A stretch of 64,000 nucleotides of DNA from Raffaelea ambrosiae (lineage: Eukaryota; Ascomycota; Sordariomycetes; Ophiostomatales; Ophiostomataceae): contig PCDI01000002.1 of the NCBI GenBank assembly GCA_002778195.1, positions 930,001-994,000 of the forward strand. The letters are read 5' to 3'. The notes under the pieces were generated by a model that did not search any database, was not told where the DNA came from, and saw nothing but the letters and a program-made list of their open reading frames with translations. The translations under genes were made by a program, and so were the position numbers. Below, in pieces: positions 43,056 through 53,350 of the stretch. The stretch's first letter is position 1, and every line of letters begins with the position of its first letter.

Positions 43056-44745
43056 TCAAGGACCAATGGTGCTCTCGTCTTCGCTGTGATCTCTTGCTTC
43101 GCTTTCGGTCTCGCGCTCAGACGGCGGCACAAAGCCGGGGACGTCCTCGCCCGGAAATGGCTTGCGCGCCGTCAACACCCGCAGGTAGCCCTTGAGCTCG
43201 CCCGACGTGGCTGGGTTGACCGCCCGCGAGCGGATCTCCTCACAGAACTGGCTGCCCACCTCGGTCACCTGCGCCGGATCCCAGTTCATATACTTGGTGA
43301 GCAGCCGCAGCGAGAGGGCTTCGACGCCGTGCAGACACGAAATAAGCCATAGTTTGGAGGCTGTGTCGTTCTGTGGATCCAAGCCAATCTCCCGGTCTTC
43401 CATCTTGACGTCCACAAAGCCCATCTGGCGCAACGCGTCTGGGTCCATGTGGTGCGTGCCACGGCGCCGTCCGGCCTTGATGGATGCCTCGTCAAGGTCG
43501 CGCGCAAAGGCGTGCACCATTGAGTCTGGCGGGAACGAGTCGTAAAAGGAGCTGCCGCCGCTGATGTGGTCGTGGAAGTCCAGCACTTCGAGGTACCCGC
43601 CGGGCTTGAGGCAGGCCAGGGATTGCAGATACACAAAATCCCAGTCGGAAAAGGCGCCGGCCATGTTCCTCAAGTGGACCAGATCAGCCATGTCGTCGGG
43701 TCGCATCCAGTCGATCTGTTGTGTTAGATTTGATTGCCAAAGGTGGACAGTGCACGGAATCAACCCACCTCGCAGTCGTCGACTTCGAAAAACACATTGT
43801 GTGGCACGGCCGTCGGCTGGATCGCTGAGATGTCCACGCCAACGACTTCACACGACGGGAACAGTTCGCCCATGCCAATGGCCCACTCGCCTGTGCCCGT
43901 GCCAATGTCCAGGATGTAGGTTGGGTCGTGCAGCTCGACGGTGGTCAGCTCCAGGTTGAAAACGTTGAGAAACACCTGGTGCAGCACCCGCAGGCGGTCC
44001 TGCTCTAGCTCGTCGTTGGGGAAGCAGTATTCGCCGCAGTACCGGCGTCCATGCTCTACCTGGTAGTCGAGGTCGTCGTCGTAGAGAGAGCGAGACGACG
44101 AGTTCCTAGATATGTTGTCAGCGTGCCATCGTGACGGCGAATAACAAGACGGAGAAAGAAAGAAAAGGCTACTAACACCGTGGCCGCGTCAAAGCGCTCG
44201 ACCCTGTACCGAACTGGCACCATGGGATACTGGCTGGCCGGGTAGACCGAGCCGGTGTCGTCGTCGTCGACTTCGAGCATATTCTGGCTGTCCATGTCGG
44301 GTATGGGAGGGGCCATTGCCTCAAAGTCTGGATAGTCGTCTTCGGGGATAATGCCCAGGAACGACGCAGTCCCTGGGGGAGAGTGTGCAGCCGGCGGCGG
44401 TGGTGGCGCCGGTGATGACGGTCCTGGTGACGGTCCTGGTGACGGTTCTGGCGGTGCCGCCGCTATTGGTGGGTCGTCGAACTCTTCGTCTGGTAAAAAG
44501 GGAAACTCCTCGTCTGGCGTTGGGGCCAGTGGCGCAAAGCTGGCACTGGCGCTAGCCTTTCCGTTTCCGTTTCTGGTGTCTGTTCCAGCCTCCTGTATAC
44601 CCTTTCCTCCTGCTGTTAAAGGCACGGGGTAATCGTCTCCTCCGATCTGGCCGTGCTCTTGGTGTGGTTGTGGGAGAATGGGTTGCTCATCGCCGGCCGT
44701 AGGTATGCTGTCTGAACCAGTTTGCATGCCGGCGTGCGTGTGCAA
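43056..44745 (-). CDS. LaeA-like class I SAM-dependent methyltransferase (TAM/UbiE-type domain)
   Basis: Three exons (44745-44177, 44105-43769, 43715-43056; introns 71 and 53 nt) give 521 residues. Residues 1-165 are Pro/Asp/Glu-rich and probably disordered (EPSPGPSPGPSSPAPPPPP). The catalytic part begins DYQVEHGRRYCGEYCFPNDE, the entry segment of fungal LaeA-like enzymes. Motif I is YILDIGTGTGEWAIGMGE, the acidic post-I residue lies in VVGVDISAIQP, and VYLQSLACLKPGGYLEVLD is motif III. The first donor used here (GGT|GTTAGT) is the only one that keeps frame with the methyltransferase exon; it is the weakest border in the model. The substrate is unknown: relatives include the LaeA regulator of secondary metabolism, but many paralogues exist, and no biosynthetic cluster is visible around it. 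Confidence 0.85.
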
Positions 44746-44752
44746 TGTGTTG

Positions 44753-44800
44753 GTGAGTATTTGCGTGAGTATTTGCGTGTGTATTTGCGTGTGTATTTGC
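44753..44800. repeat. GTGAGTATTTGC x4 tandem repeat just upstream of the methyltransferase ATG
   Basis: Four 12-bp units, the last two with GTGTGT instead of GTGAGT, from 8 to 55 nt upstream of the start codon. Confidence 0.9.
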
Positions 44801-46286
44801 CGAGTCGATATCGTGTGGTTGCGTTCGATCTTGTGTGAGAGAAAGCCGGCGTGCGTGGGTTTGCGCGCGTCTTGTGTGCGAGCTTGTGCTTGTATGAGGG
44901 TCTGTGGAACGGTCTCTCAAAGCTTCGCCAGTCTGCCAGTGCCTCCAAGGACAACGCGAGCTCTCTCTGATATTGCCGTCGGTCAAGCAGCACCTTCGCC
45001 TCCCTCCATCACCAAGCACGGAAAACCCTGCGGCAGGACTCCTAGCAGGACACCAACGAGTATGGCCCCGTCGGGCACAGGAGCAGGCAGACCGCACGAG
45101 GAAGCGCGGGGGTGGGTGTGGCAAACAACAGCAGCACGAATGCTGGGGCTTGCGTGCGTGTCTTGTGGTTTTCTTTGTTCGCTTGGCGAGTCAGTGGATT
45201 GCACGAGGTGCCAGCCGGCAACGGCGCAAAGCCAAAAGCGCGGAGAAGAGAAGAGGGTGGTGGCGCGCAATTGGCCGGGCTCGGCTCGCACAGCAAAGCA
45301 CAAGGCTGGCAGTAGCAGTCGCTGTCTCGGTCTCTCAGCTACAGGTGTTTGAAATCTGCGGTTGGAGACACCTGCTGGAGATGTCGAGGCAAGAGATGGT
45401 CAAAGATGAAAAGGGCCAGGCGAGATAACTAGTGTTGGTCGAGCGCGGGCAGGGAGGAGATAAAGACGAAGAAAGGACCGGCCAAGCGCGCAAAGGCGAA
45501 ACTAGGACGGACGTCGATTGGGAGGTCGCAGCGGTGGTAGTGGTGCTGGTGCTGGCGCGGGCGGTGGTGCATGGGGAGAAAGGGAAGAGCAAGCCGTTGC
45601 GTGAGAATAGGAGCAATAATATTATGTCTGGGCGGCGCATACCAAGAATAAATAAATAAAATCACATAAAAAAGGGACCACGGCTCCTTCCTGCCTTGCT
45701 GCTCTGCTCTGCTGCCGAGCTCTCTGACTAGACGGTACGCTAGCCCCGAAACGAAGCCATCAGGCGGGGGCGAACGGCAGGCCACTAGAGCAGAGTCGAT
45801 TGACGAGGGATTGCCCTGTCCTCCTTCGCCTTCTCAACTGGGCAAGAGAATCGCGCTCGCACCCGTGCAAGAAGACGAGCCTGGAAATTGGGCGGCCGGA
45901 ATGCTACACTGAAACCGCGAGCTTACGGCACACAGCAGCAACTGCGTCGGTGGCTCCTTCCTCTTCGTGTATGCGCCGCGGTCGCGCCTGCTATCCTGGG
46001 AACGGGAAGCAGGGGAGGCGCATGTGCATCTCCTGTACATACTCGTAGTCAACCCCCTAGAAACTGCTGCCAGCTGCTACGTGCTGCTGCCCGCTGCTGC
46101 ACGCTGCTGCACGCTGCTGCCAGCTCCTGCAAGCTCCTGTACGAGATGATGGGAACGCCGAACCACCCTCCTTGCGTTCCTGCCCCGGTCGCGCCTTCCC
46201 CAACAAAGAAAGAACCGACGATACGCCCCAGGATGCGACTCTGAAGGAACGGCCCCTGAAAATAACGGTACATAATAAGAACGTCT

Positions 46287-46304
46287 TACTACCGTATGGT
46301 AGTA
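46287..46304. repeat. Short inverted repeat (TACTACC-GTAT-GGTAGTA)
   Basis: Perfect 7-bp arms around a 4-base loop in non-coding DNA; followed by CCCCTCAGGGGG. No function assigned. Confidence 0.6.
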
Positions 46305-46995
46305 GCCTCCCCCTCAGGGGGGGGAGCAGACCCGCTAGCGACGGCAGGCCGAGGATGCCCCTGCGCCGTGCGTTAGGTGTTTTGGGACGAACTTGGTCTA
46401 CAAGCAAGATACATAGCCAGCGCATGGACTGTATTGCAGTGTTCAAAGCAGGAGCGCGAGCTCCAAAACTTCCAAAAAGAAGCACTTCCCAGGCAACTGC
46501 TCTCGCGCAGCGTGCTGTGTTTTTGGCCAATTCAGGCAGGGGCATCCCGGGCGTCGTTCTTTCCCAAGTCGGCATCAGCCGACGACAGCTCCTCCGAGAC
46601 ACTCACTGCCTTTTTGCAATGCGTGGCAATAGATCCAGTCTGGAGTGGCCTGTTTTCAGAGTGTTCACTGCCCGCGCAGGACTGCTACTAACTATGTAGT
46701 TACTACTCGTACGTACACCGTAGTCACTCTGTGTGTATCTATTGTGTGCCCTGTCTAATACACCGGATTACTGCTCATCCCTAATCAATCTGCCACAGTC
46801 CAGACAAAGAAGCTGGTCTGTGTCACCCTGGCTGGCCGTTTCTTCCTTTGCGGGCTAGGTTTTCACCCCCTTGCCAGCTGTTGTCCCACAAGAGTGTACA
46901 TGAGCGTAGTAAATATATTTTGTGGGAAAACCCACCAAAAAGGTTGGCCTAGCGAAATAAGAACGAAAAAAAAAGCAGAAAAGGGAGAAAAAAGT

Positions 46996-47006
46996 AAAAA
47001 AGAAAA
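46996..47006 (-). terminator. Pol III T-run downstream of tRNA-iMet
   Basis: On the minus strand T4 then T6 (broken by one C) begin about 27 nt after the tRNA 3' end; the first T-run of at least four downstream. Confidence 0.5.
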
Positions 47007-47032
47007 TTTGAACTTTTCAATTCATCGCATAA

Positions 47033-47104
47033 TAGCAACTCCTCGTTTCGATCAAGGGACCTCCGGGTTATGAGCCCGGCGCGCTTCCGCTGCGCCAAGT
47101 TGCT
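47033..47104 (-). tRNA. Initiator tRNA-Met (CAT)
   Basis: 72 nt without intron, folding into a full cloverleaf. The acceptor arms AGCAACT/AGTTGCT pair over 7 bp with discriminator A. The D arm is GCGC-AGCGGAA-GCGC, the anticodon arm CCGGG-CTCATAA-CCCGG, the variable loop AGGTC, and the T arm CCTTG-ATCGAAA-CGAGG. Initiator identity is shown by A1:U72, the run of G:C pairs next to the CAT anticodon loop (GGGCTCATAACCC), and AUCGAAA in place of a TpsiC loop, as in yeast tRNA-iMet. It stands alone, with no protein gene within 2 kb on either side. Confidence 0.95.
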
Positions 47105-49114
47105 TGCTTGCTTGTTGATGACTTTCCAGGTGGAATGTAGGCTCATGTACTAGAGAGAGGCCCTCCCCTTGCCCAAAAAATTATCGTGGCTCAAGCTTGC
47201 CCTGCGTACGACGATCTCTTCTTGGCCTCGAGCCACGGCTCAATTGGCTTGTCCGACATACGGTCCACGGACCAGAAGCTATGCCGCGGACGGGATATCG
47301 CGGAATTTGTGAAACAGACGGAAAGAAGGAAGCGGATGTGAGGATATGCAGTGTCCACGAACAGCTAGGAAAGAAATGTCGAGCAATATGCAGACTCTTT
47401 GAAGAAGATTTAAAAATATCCAGGAATACGCCCAAGAATACCAAGCACATCTAAGAATATCCAAGACTATCCAGGAATGTCCATGAAACTCTAGAAATAG
47501 AGTGGCAGCAGGCAAGGGCAGTCTGAGCACACGTGGACATGAGTAGACGGCTGGCAGTCAGTCGCGCCACAGGACACAATGCTCCCTAGTGACGATATGG
47601 TTTCCCTGCAGACCATGCTTGCCAAGCCGTTTCGTCTCGTCTTCCCTGGCCCCGTCTTCCAGCCCGTGCCTGTGCCCAGGATCGGCCAACAGTCCATCCC
47701 AAGTCCATGGAAAGGGCCGACTATCCGTTTCCCAGACGCAGCTACACGGCAACTACGGTGTACATGGTAGTCAATATGCACCTGCCTGTCTGGTCATTTG
47801 CATGTGCTATCGTCTACGTAGTTGCTATGTGAATGTGTCCTGGTTCCACAAATATCCAGTGGCTGGGACGCAGGGACATATATTAAGAACTGTCCCATGC
47901 AGGCTCGCCTGTTTTGTCCCGCTCACACACGGCAAGGGACGATACAACAGGAGAATACACCGGTAGCATACATGATAGCCACCCCCCCTCACAGATATAT
48001 TAACAAAAATAAAAACTGCCTGTTGGCACCCTGTTGGAACAGCGTGTCGGTGCTGGCACGGGATTTTTTTTTTCAGTGTTGTTGGTATCTTACGAGTTGT
48101 TGTGACAGCGTGTCGGGTCGCATGCAAAGAGGATCGATATGCAGGTGCGTACCTACGAGTCGGTGTATGTACATAGTATGCGCATGTATATATTTATCTG
48201 TATTATGGTGTGTGATTAACTAATACTCCACGATGTGGTTTTGTGTGCTTCCATCAAGTGGCTCAGGTGGTCCAGGTGTCCCATCTGCTCCCATTTTCTC
48301 CCATTTGCTCCTGCGGCCCGGGAAGAGCGTCTGTTCGCCAAGCAGACGGTAGCATGAAGGAAGATGATCGCCTCCCGGCGGGCGGACGAACCAGGTAAAA
48401 TGTAAAGGTGGTGCAATGTTGGAGATACGTGTTCACACATCGCATCTTGCCAGCCGCTTTCAATGTTTCTCGTCTTTTGCAATGTTAGCCCACCTCTATA
48501 ATACTAATATAAAAAGTCTAGATCCTGAGAATTTGTTATCCAAACGAAAATAACGAGAAAAGAAGGAGAAGTATTGACCTTTTTTCCCCTTTTCTTTCTA
48601 CCCTTATGAACAAAACGAAAAGTCTTCCCTTGGACACCTCGAGTATTTCTCGAGCTGTCTTTCCCTTCTTACAACAAGAGCAAAATCCAAATCAAAACAA
48701 GACACGTCCCTTCTATCTGTCGCAGCTGTCTATGCTGACAGCACTGCAGCTAACACAAGCCAAAGATATAGACAATAGATACTGGAAGCATAGTCCATTT
48801 CTGTGCAGAAAACCAACTACTACTGTCGCAGTCGATTCACACGACACAGCCCATCCCAAAACACACCACCCAACCATCAATCCGTCATTTGTCTCATCCA
48901 ACCCATGCTGGTACCATTAAGTCGTGCTGTTTGAAAATCAAGAAGAAGAAAAAAATGCAGACCCTCGGCCGACGCCATTGTGCCACGGTGCTTTTTTGTT
49001 GTCCACAGCTCCTTTTGTTCGCGCAAGTGCCAAGTGTCGAGAAGAAGCATCGGCTGAGACTCTCAGAAAGTCCCGACGAGACGAGCCTCGAGCCAATCCA
49101 TGCATTTCAGCTTC
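47105..49114. other. 2.0 kb spacer between tRNA-iMet and the dehydratase gene
   Basis: No gene supported. About 47405-47490 holds a degenerate 10-11 bp tandem (AAGAATATCC, AAGACTATCC, AGGAATGTCC). TACATAGTA at 48170. CTCCCATTT-type repeats at about 48275-48310. Confidence 0.55.
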
Positions 49115-50871
49115 CTAAGCAGCAAGCTTCTGCTCAAGGCCATTGCTGACCTTGGGGGCCGACTGCGGGTTGTCCGATACTGGCTCCTTGTCGGACATGA
49201 CAAGACGGTCGTGGACCACGGGGAAGGGGCTGAGCACCTTGGTGATGTTGCCCCACCACTGCTCGCCGAAGCGGCGGTACCAGTCGACGGTGACCTTGAG
49301 GCCCTCGGCAAAGGTGGTCTTCTGCTCCCAGCCGAGCTGGCGCAGCTTGGTGCCGTCCACAGCATAGCGGTGGTCGTTGAACGGCCGGTCGTGGGTGTAC
49401 TTGACCCACTTCTTGAACTCCTCGGGGGTGTCGTGCTTGATGCCAAGCTCGGTCAGGAGCTTGCCGCACAGCTCCAGGTTGGAGATCTCGTCGTACGAGC
49501 CGACGTTGTAGATCTGGCCAATCTCACCCTTGTGCAGGATGGTGTCGAAGGCATCGGCGGCGTCGCCAGCAAACAGGTAGCGGCGGGTCGGGCTGCCATC
49601 ACCGTGCAGAACGACGGGTTCGCCGCGGTTCAGCAGGCAGGAGAACTTGGGGATAACCTCTGTAGTGGTGTTAGCACTGTCCTGGCAGTCTCTCCTCCTT
49701 TCTCTCTTAAGTCTCGTCTCTCCCCTTTGTCGCTTTTGGCGCTTCTCTCTCTCTCTTCTCTTTTCTCTCTTCTTTCTGCTTCTGCTTTCTGCTCCGTCCT
49801 CCGTTCTTTCTTGTTTCTTCTGCTTGGGGGTTTCTTCTATTCTCTCTTTATTTTCTTTCGTTTCGATTCTCATTGGGGTCGCAACACTCACTCTCGGGGT
49901 ACTGGTGCGGGCCATAGACGTTGTTGCTGCGCACGATGATAACGGGCAGCTTGAAGGACTTCTGGTACGAGTGCACCAGCATCTCAGCGGCGGCCTTGCT
50001 GGCAGCGTACGGGTTGGTAGGGGCCAGGATGCTGGTCTCCAGCAGGTCATCGTCGTCATCCTTGACCTCGCCGTACACCTCGTCGGTGGAGATGTGGATG
50101 AAGCGCTTGATGCCGACCTTCTTGGCACTCTCCAGCAGGACGTGGGTGCCGTAGACGTTGGTGTGGGTGAAGCCGTACGAGTTGCCAAAGCTCAGGTCGA
50201 CGTGCGACTGGGCGGCAAAGTGGAAAATGGTGTCAATGTTGTAGCGCTCGAGGCAGTCGACCACCTCGGACGGGTTGGTGATGTCGCCCTGGTAGAAGGT
50301 GAAGTTGCGCTTGTCGTTGAGGGCGCGGGTGTTGTTGAGCGACGAGCAGTAGTCCAGCTTGTCAAACGACACGATGTTGTAGGTATCCGGGTAGGTGAGG
50401 GTCAGGTGGCGCACCAGCCAGCAAGCACTAGGGGGGGAGTCAGCCAGGTGTGGGCAGCACTCGGGAGGGGAAAAAAGTAGAGGGAAGCTCCGAGAGGAGC
50501 TCTTGCTTCGTTCTAATTCAAACCTACATGAAGCCAGCGCCACCAGTGATCATGATGTTCTTGACATCTGGCAGCGGCTCGTACTTGGTGCTGCCCTTGA
50601 GCACGGGCGCATCCTGCCAGACGCCGAGGTTCTCCTCGAAGAAGTTGCGCGGACGCGAAGCTGCAGAGAAAAGCGACGACGAGTCAGAAATCAAGCAGCC
50701 AAGAAAATAAAGGGTATGATCCAGGTCCAAAGAGGTCCAAAGAGCAGGTCGCAGAGTGAATGTGCCCAAAAGAGGGTCTTAGACACGCAGACCGCGACTG
50801 AGGGGCAAGTCTGAGGACCCAGAAAGAGAAGGAGCGCAGAACCTACCGCCCGGAGAGCCATTGGTAGCCAT
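49115..50871 (-). CDS. NDP-glucose 4,6-dehydratase (fungal UDP/dTDP-glucose 4,6-dehydratase type)
   Basis: Extended short-chain dehydrogenase that oxidises C4 and eliminates water to give NDP-4-keto-6-deoxy-glucose, first step to rhamnose-type sugars. Four exons (50871-50847, 50660-50528, 50427-49892, 49659-49115) join to 412 residues; introns 186, 100 and 232 nt. The Rossmann NAD loop is ITGGAGFIACWLVRHL, completed by splicing at intron 2. Further motifs are GDITNPSEVVDCLERY, IFHFAAQSHVDLSF, the dehydratase TDE (ISTDEVYGE), catalytic YxxxK (YAASK), RSNNVYGPHQYPE and RRYLFAGDAADAFDTI. The first exon encodes only MATNGSPG, giving a ~40-residue extension before the fold. Fungal relatives acting on UDP-glucose are known (Botrytis/Magnaporthe UDP-rhamnose pathway); UDP versus dTDP cannot be decided here. 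The epimerase/reductase partner is not in this window. Confidence 0.9.
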
Positions 50872-53299
50872 TGCGAAGTGGGAGTTGGGGTTGAAGACGA
50901 TAGAAGAAGCAGGTAGGTGCGTCTGTAGAACGGTCAATAGGAAGAGCGCGTTGGGAAAGAACGCAAGAGGCGAAGAAAAATGGTTCAAAGGGACAGGTGG
51001 TGTCTTGCGAGACGAAAGCGCAGGAAGGTGCGATCCACGAAAAAGGCGGGGAGTTGCCAGTTATGTTGGTGGGCAGAACAACGAGGACAAATGTGGGTTT
51101 TTTTCTGGCGGTGGAGGGGGCAGTTTCCTGGCAGTGGTGCTGCAAAGCAGAGACGAGTCAAACCAATGCTCCCAATTTGGCAGTTCCCAATCCAGGACAA
51201 GGGTTAGTTAGGATCCGACAAACGCACCTTACAGAGGACTTGGAGAGTATGCAGAGGACAGAGGGAAGCCGGTGTCAATGTCAAGAGAGGCGAAGAAAGC
51301 AACAAGCAAGAGGACGAGGCCGAGAGAAGATGCAGCTCTGCAGAGGTTTCTGAGGGTCTGTTTGGATCCTTTGAAACAAACGAAAGACAAAGAGGGCGGG
51401 AGGAGGGTATTAGAAAGGAGAAATCGGGGCTAAGACAGGTCGTAATAAAAATGTGCTTCGAAAAAAAAAGCAAGAAAAAGCACTTTCAAGCAGGGACGCC
51501 GCGTAGTGGTGGATGGACAGGATGGCTGGCGAGCTGGTTGGTGGGATGGCTGGCAGGCACAGTGGGCAGGAACGACGTCTTGTTTCTTATTACTATGTGG
51601 GATTATACGTGACTACGGGATAGACAGACGAGATAGACTCAGATCGGCGAAGGGGCGACAACCCCTTTTTTGCGGTGCTATAACACGTACGGTGTAGATA
51701 ACTAGACGCTTTTTTTTTTTATCTTCCGGCTGTTGGCTGGCCCGACTACCCTAATGACCACGTCAAGCGGGCTGGTTGGTCTAGGAGTGGTCTAACAATG
51801 GCCTTGGAGAGGTCGAGAAATGGCAAATGGGCAGCTGGAATGCTCGCAGAGAGAAAGAAGGAAACATGGAGGACGAGGAGGACAAGGAGGACGGGCAGGG
51901 GCTGCAAGGGGGCCAAGTGGAAAATGCGTGCAGCCGTGGGTTCGAGGTGAGATGTCTCCATTTACGAGTTTGCTGCTGTTGCGAGTACGGTGAGCGGGCT
52001 GGTGTTCGTGTCCTTTTTCGGGCCTTTCTTCGGATCGGTCTTCGTGTCTGCAAGAATACTAGGCATCTCACCATACCGGGTAGTCTACTTTTTTTTTCGT
52101 GTTGCTTGTGGCCGTTTTGGGGTCCTCGTCTGGGCCGTCTGGGTCATTTGGGTCGTTTGGGTCGTTTCTTTTTTTTTTTTTTTTGCGGCTTCTCTCGAGG
52201 GCGAACGGCAGATCATCCCGCAGTTCTATGTACTATGTACGATAGCAGATAGCTGTCCCCTTTTTGCCTCTTTGCCTGTTCGTTCCTCATTAGACGAGGC
52301 TGAAAAGGGGGGGCCAGGTTCGTCTCATAGGCGGTCGCAATAAGCAAGAAATTGAAATTAGCTGGTGGCGGCCATTCCTCGGATACTGTGAGATGATACT
52401 TTGTAGTTGCATGCTCAAACAATGGAGGTGACCACCCACCACTTAAAACAATGTCGTCAGAGGCCAGGGTTGCATCCTGTATGATTGGGATGTGTGGGAT
52501 GTGCAACACGGTGAGGCGGCATTTGCCCTCTCTGCTGCGTCTTGTGAGACGGCAGGACAGGAAAGCAATTTACAAATTTTACACAAAGGCCAGCCATAGC
52601 GCCGAGAACCTGGGACCTCAAGTGTAATATGCCCTCCTGCCTACAAAGTAGCTGCATATCTACATAGTATCTGTCTTGTTATGGCTGGCTCCAGAGTGGT
52701 GTCTCCACGATTGTCTCCCTGGGCTGCTCGCTTGCAGTTTGCGGCTTCCGCTGCGATTGCGTTTTTGCATGTTTCCTGTCTCTTGCTGCCCACTGCCCAG
52801 CGAGCCTGCTCTTTTCTCACCATGCCATGCCCTTCTTCCACATATCACCCTGGGGCGAGCGTCCTCCTGGCGAATAGGAGACGGCCCAATAAAAGGGAGA
52901 TCGGGGCCAGGGAGACCGCCGGACATCATCGGGCCAGAGGGGCATCCGCCCCCATTCCATCCCAACGTTTGTCCAATGCCCTTGTTCTTGTGAGTCCCTT
53001 TGTTCGTTCGGGGCAGGAGCTTGCAGGCTGGCGATCAGCACGGCCCACGTCGACCGGCCGTCTCGTTTTTGTCGTTTTTGTCGTTTTTGGATCGTGTTGC
53101 TGCCGATCCCATTTTTTGTGGATTACGAGGACAGTGGAGCGACAAAAATACCATGTATTTGGCTAGGGGGGCCAGCGCGGGCCAATGGGTAGGCGCAAAA
53201 AAAGCGGGACTTGGATGAGCAACTGGTTTGCCGCCTCAGGATCAGCGCCCTTGGGGACCACAGCCAACATAGTTTGTACATAGTAGTATTCTGACTGTG
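50872..53299. other. Dehydratase upstream region and spacer
   Basis: Upstream of the dehydratase; A/G-rich patches near 50930-51480 on the plus strand (CT-rich in the gene's sense, a leader-like composition). GGGTCGTTT repeats near 52148-52172 followed by a T15-like run. TACTATGTA/TACATAGTA at 52231, 52661 and 53277. No gene supported. Confidence 0.5.
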
Positions 53300-53300
53300 T

Positions 53301-53350
53301 TTGGCAGGGTCTGGCAGGGTCTGGCAGGGTCTGGCAGGGTCTGACAGGGT
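53301..53350. repeat. CTGGCAGGGT x5 tandem repeat
   Basis: Five 10-bp units, the first starting TT and the last with GACAGG, otherwise identical. Confidence 0.93.

Larger units (their letters stand above)
44746..47032. other. 2.3 kb spacer between methyltransferase and tRNA
   Basis: Begins with the methyltransferase promoter, including a 12-bp tandem repeat. About 46060-46140 is a GCTGCTGC-rich degenerate repeat. A short hairpin lies at 46287-46304. TACTCGTA at 46040 and 46704. No gene supported. Confidence 0.5.

Noticed and set aside
48000..48240. Possible second small RNA or LTR near 48.1 kb
   Set aside because: Only AT-rich sequence with ATGTACATAGTATG; no cloverleaf, no terminal repeats.
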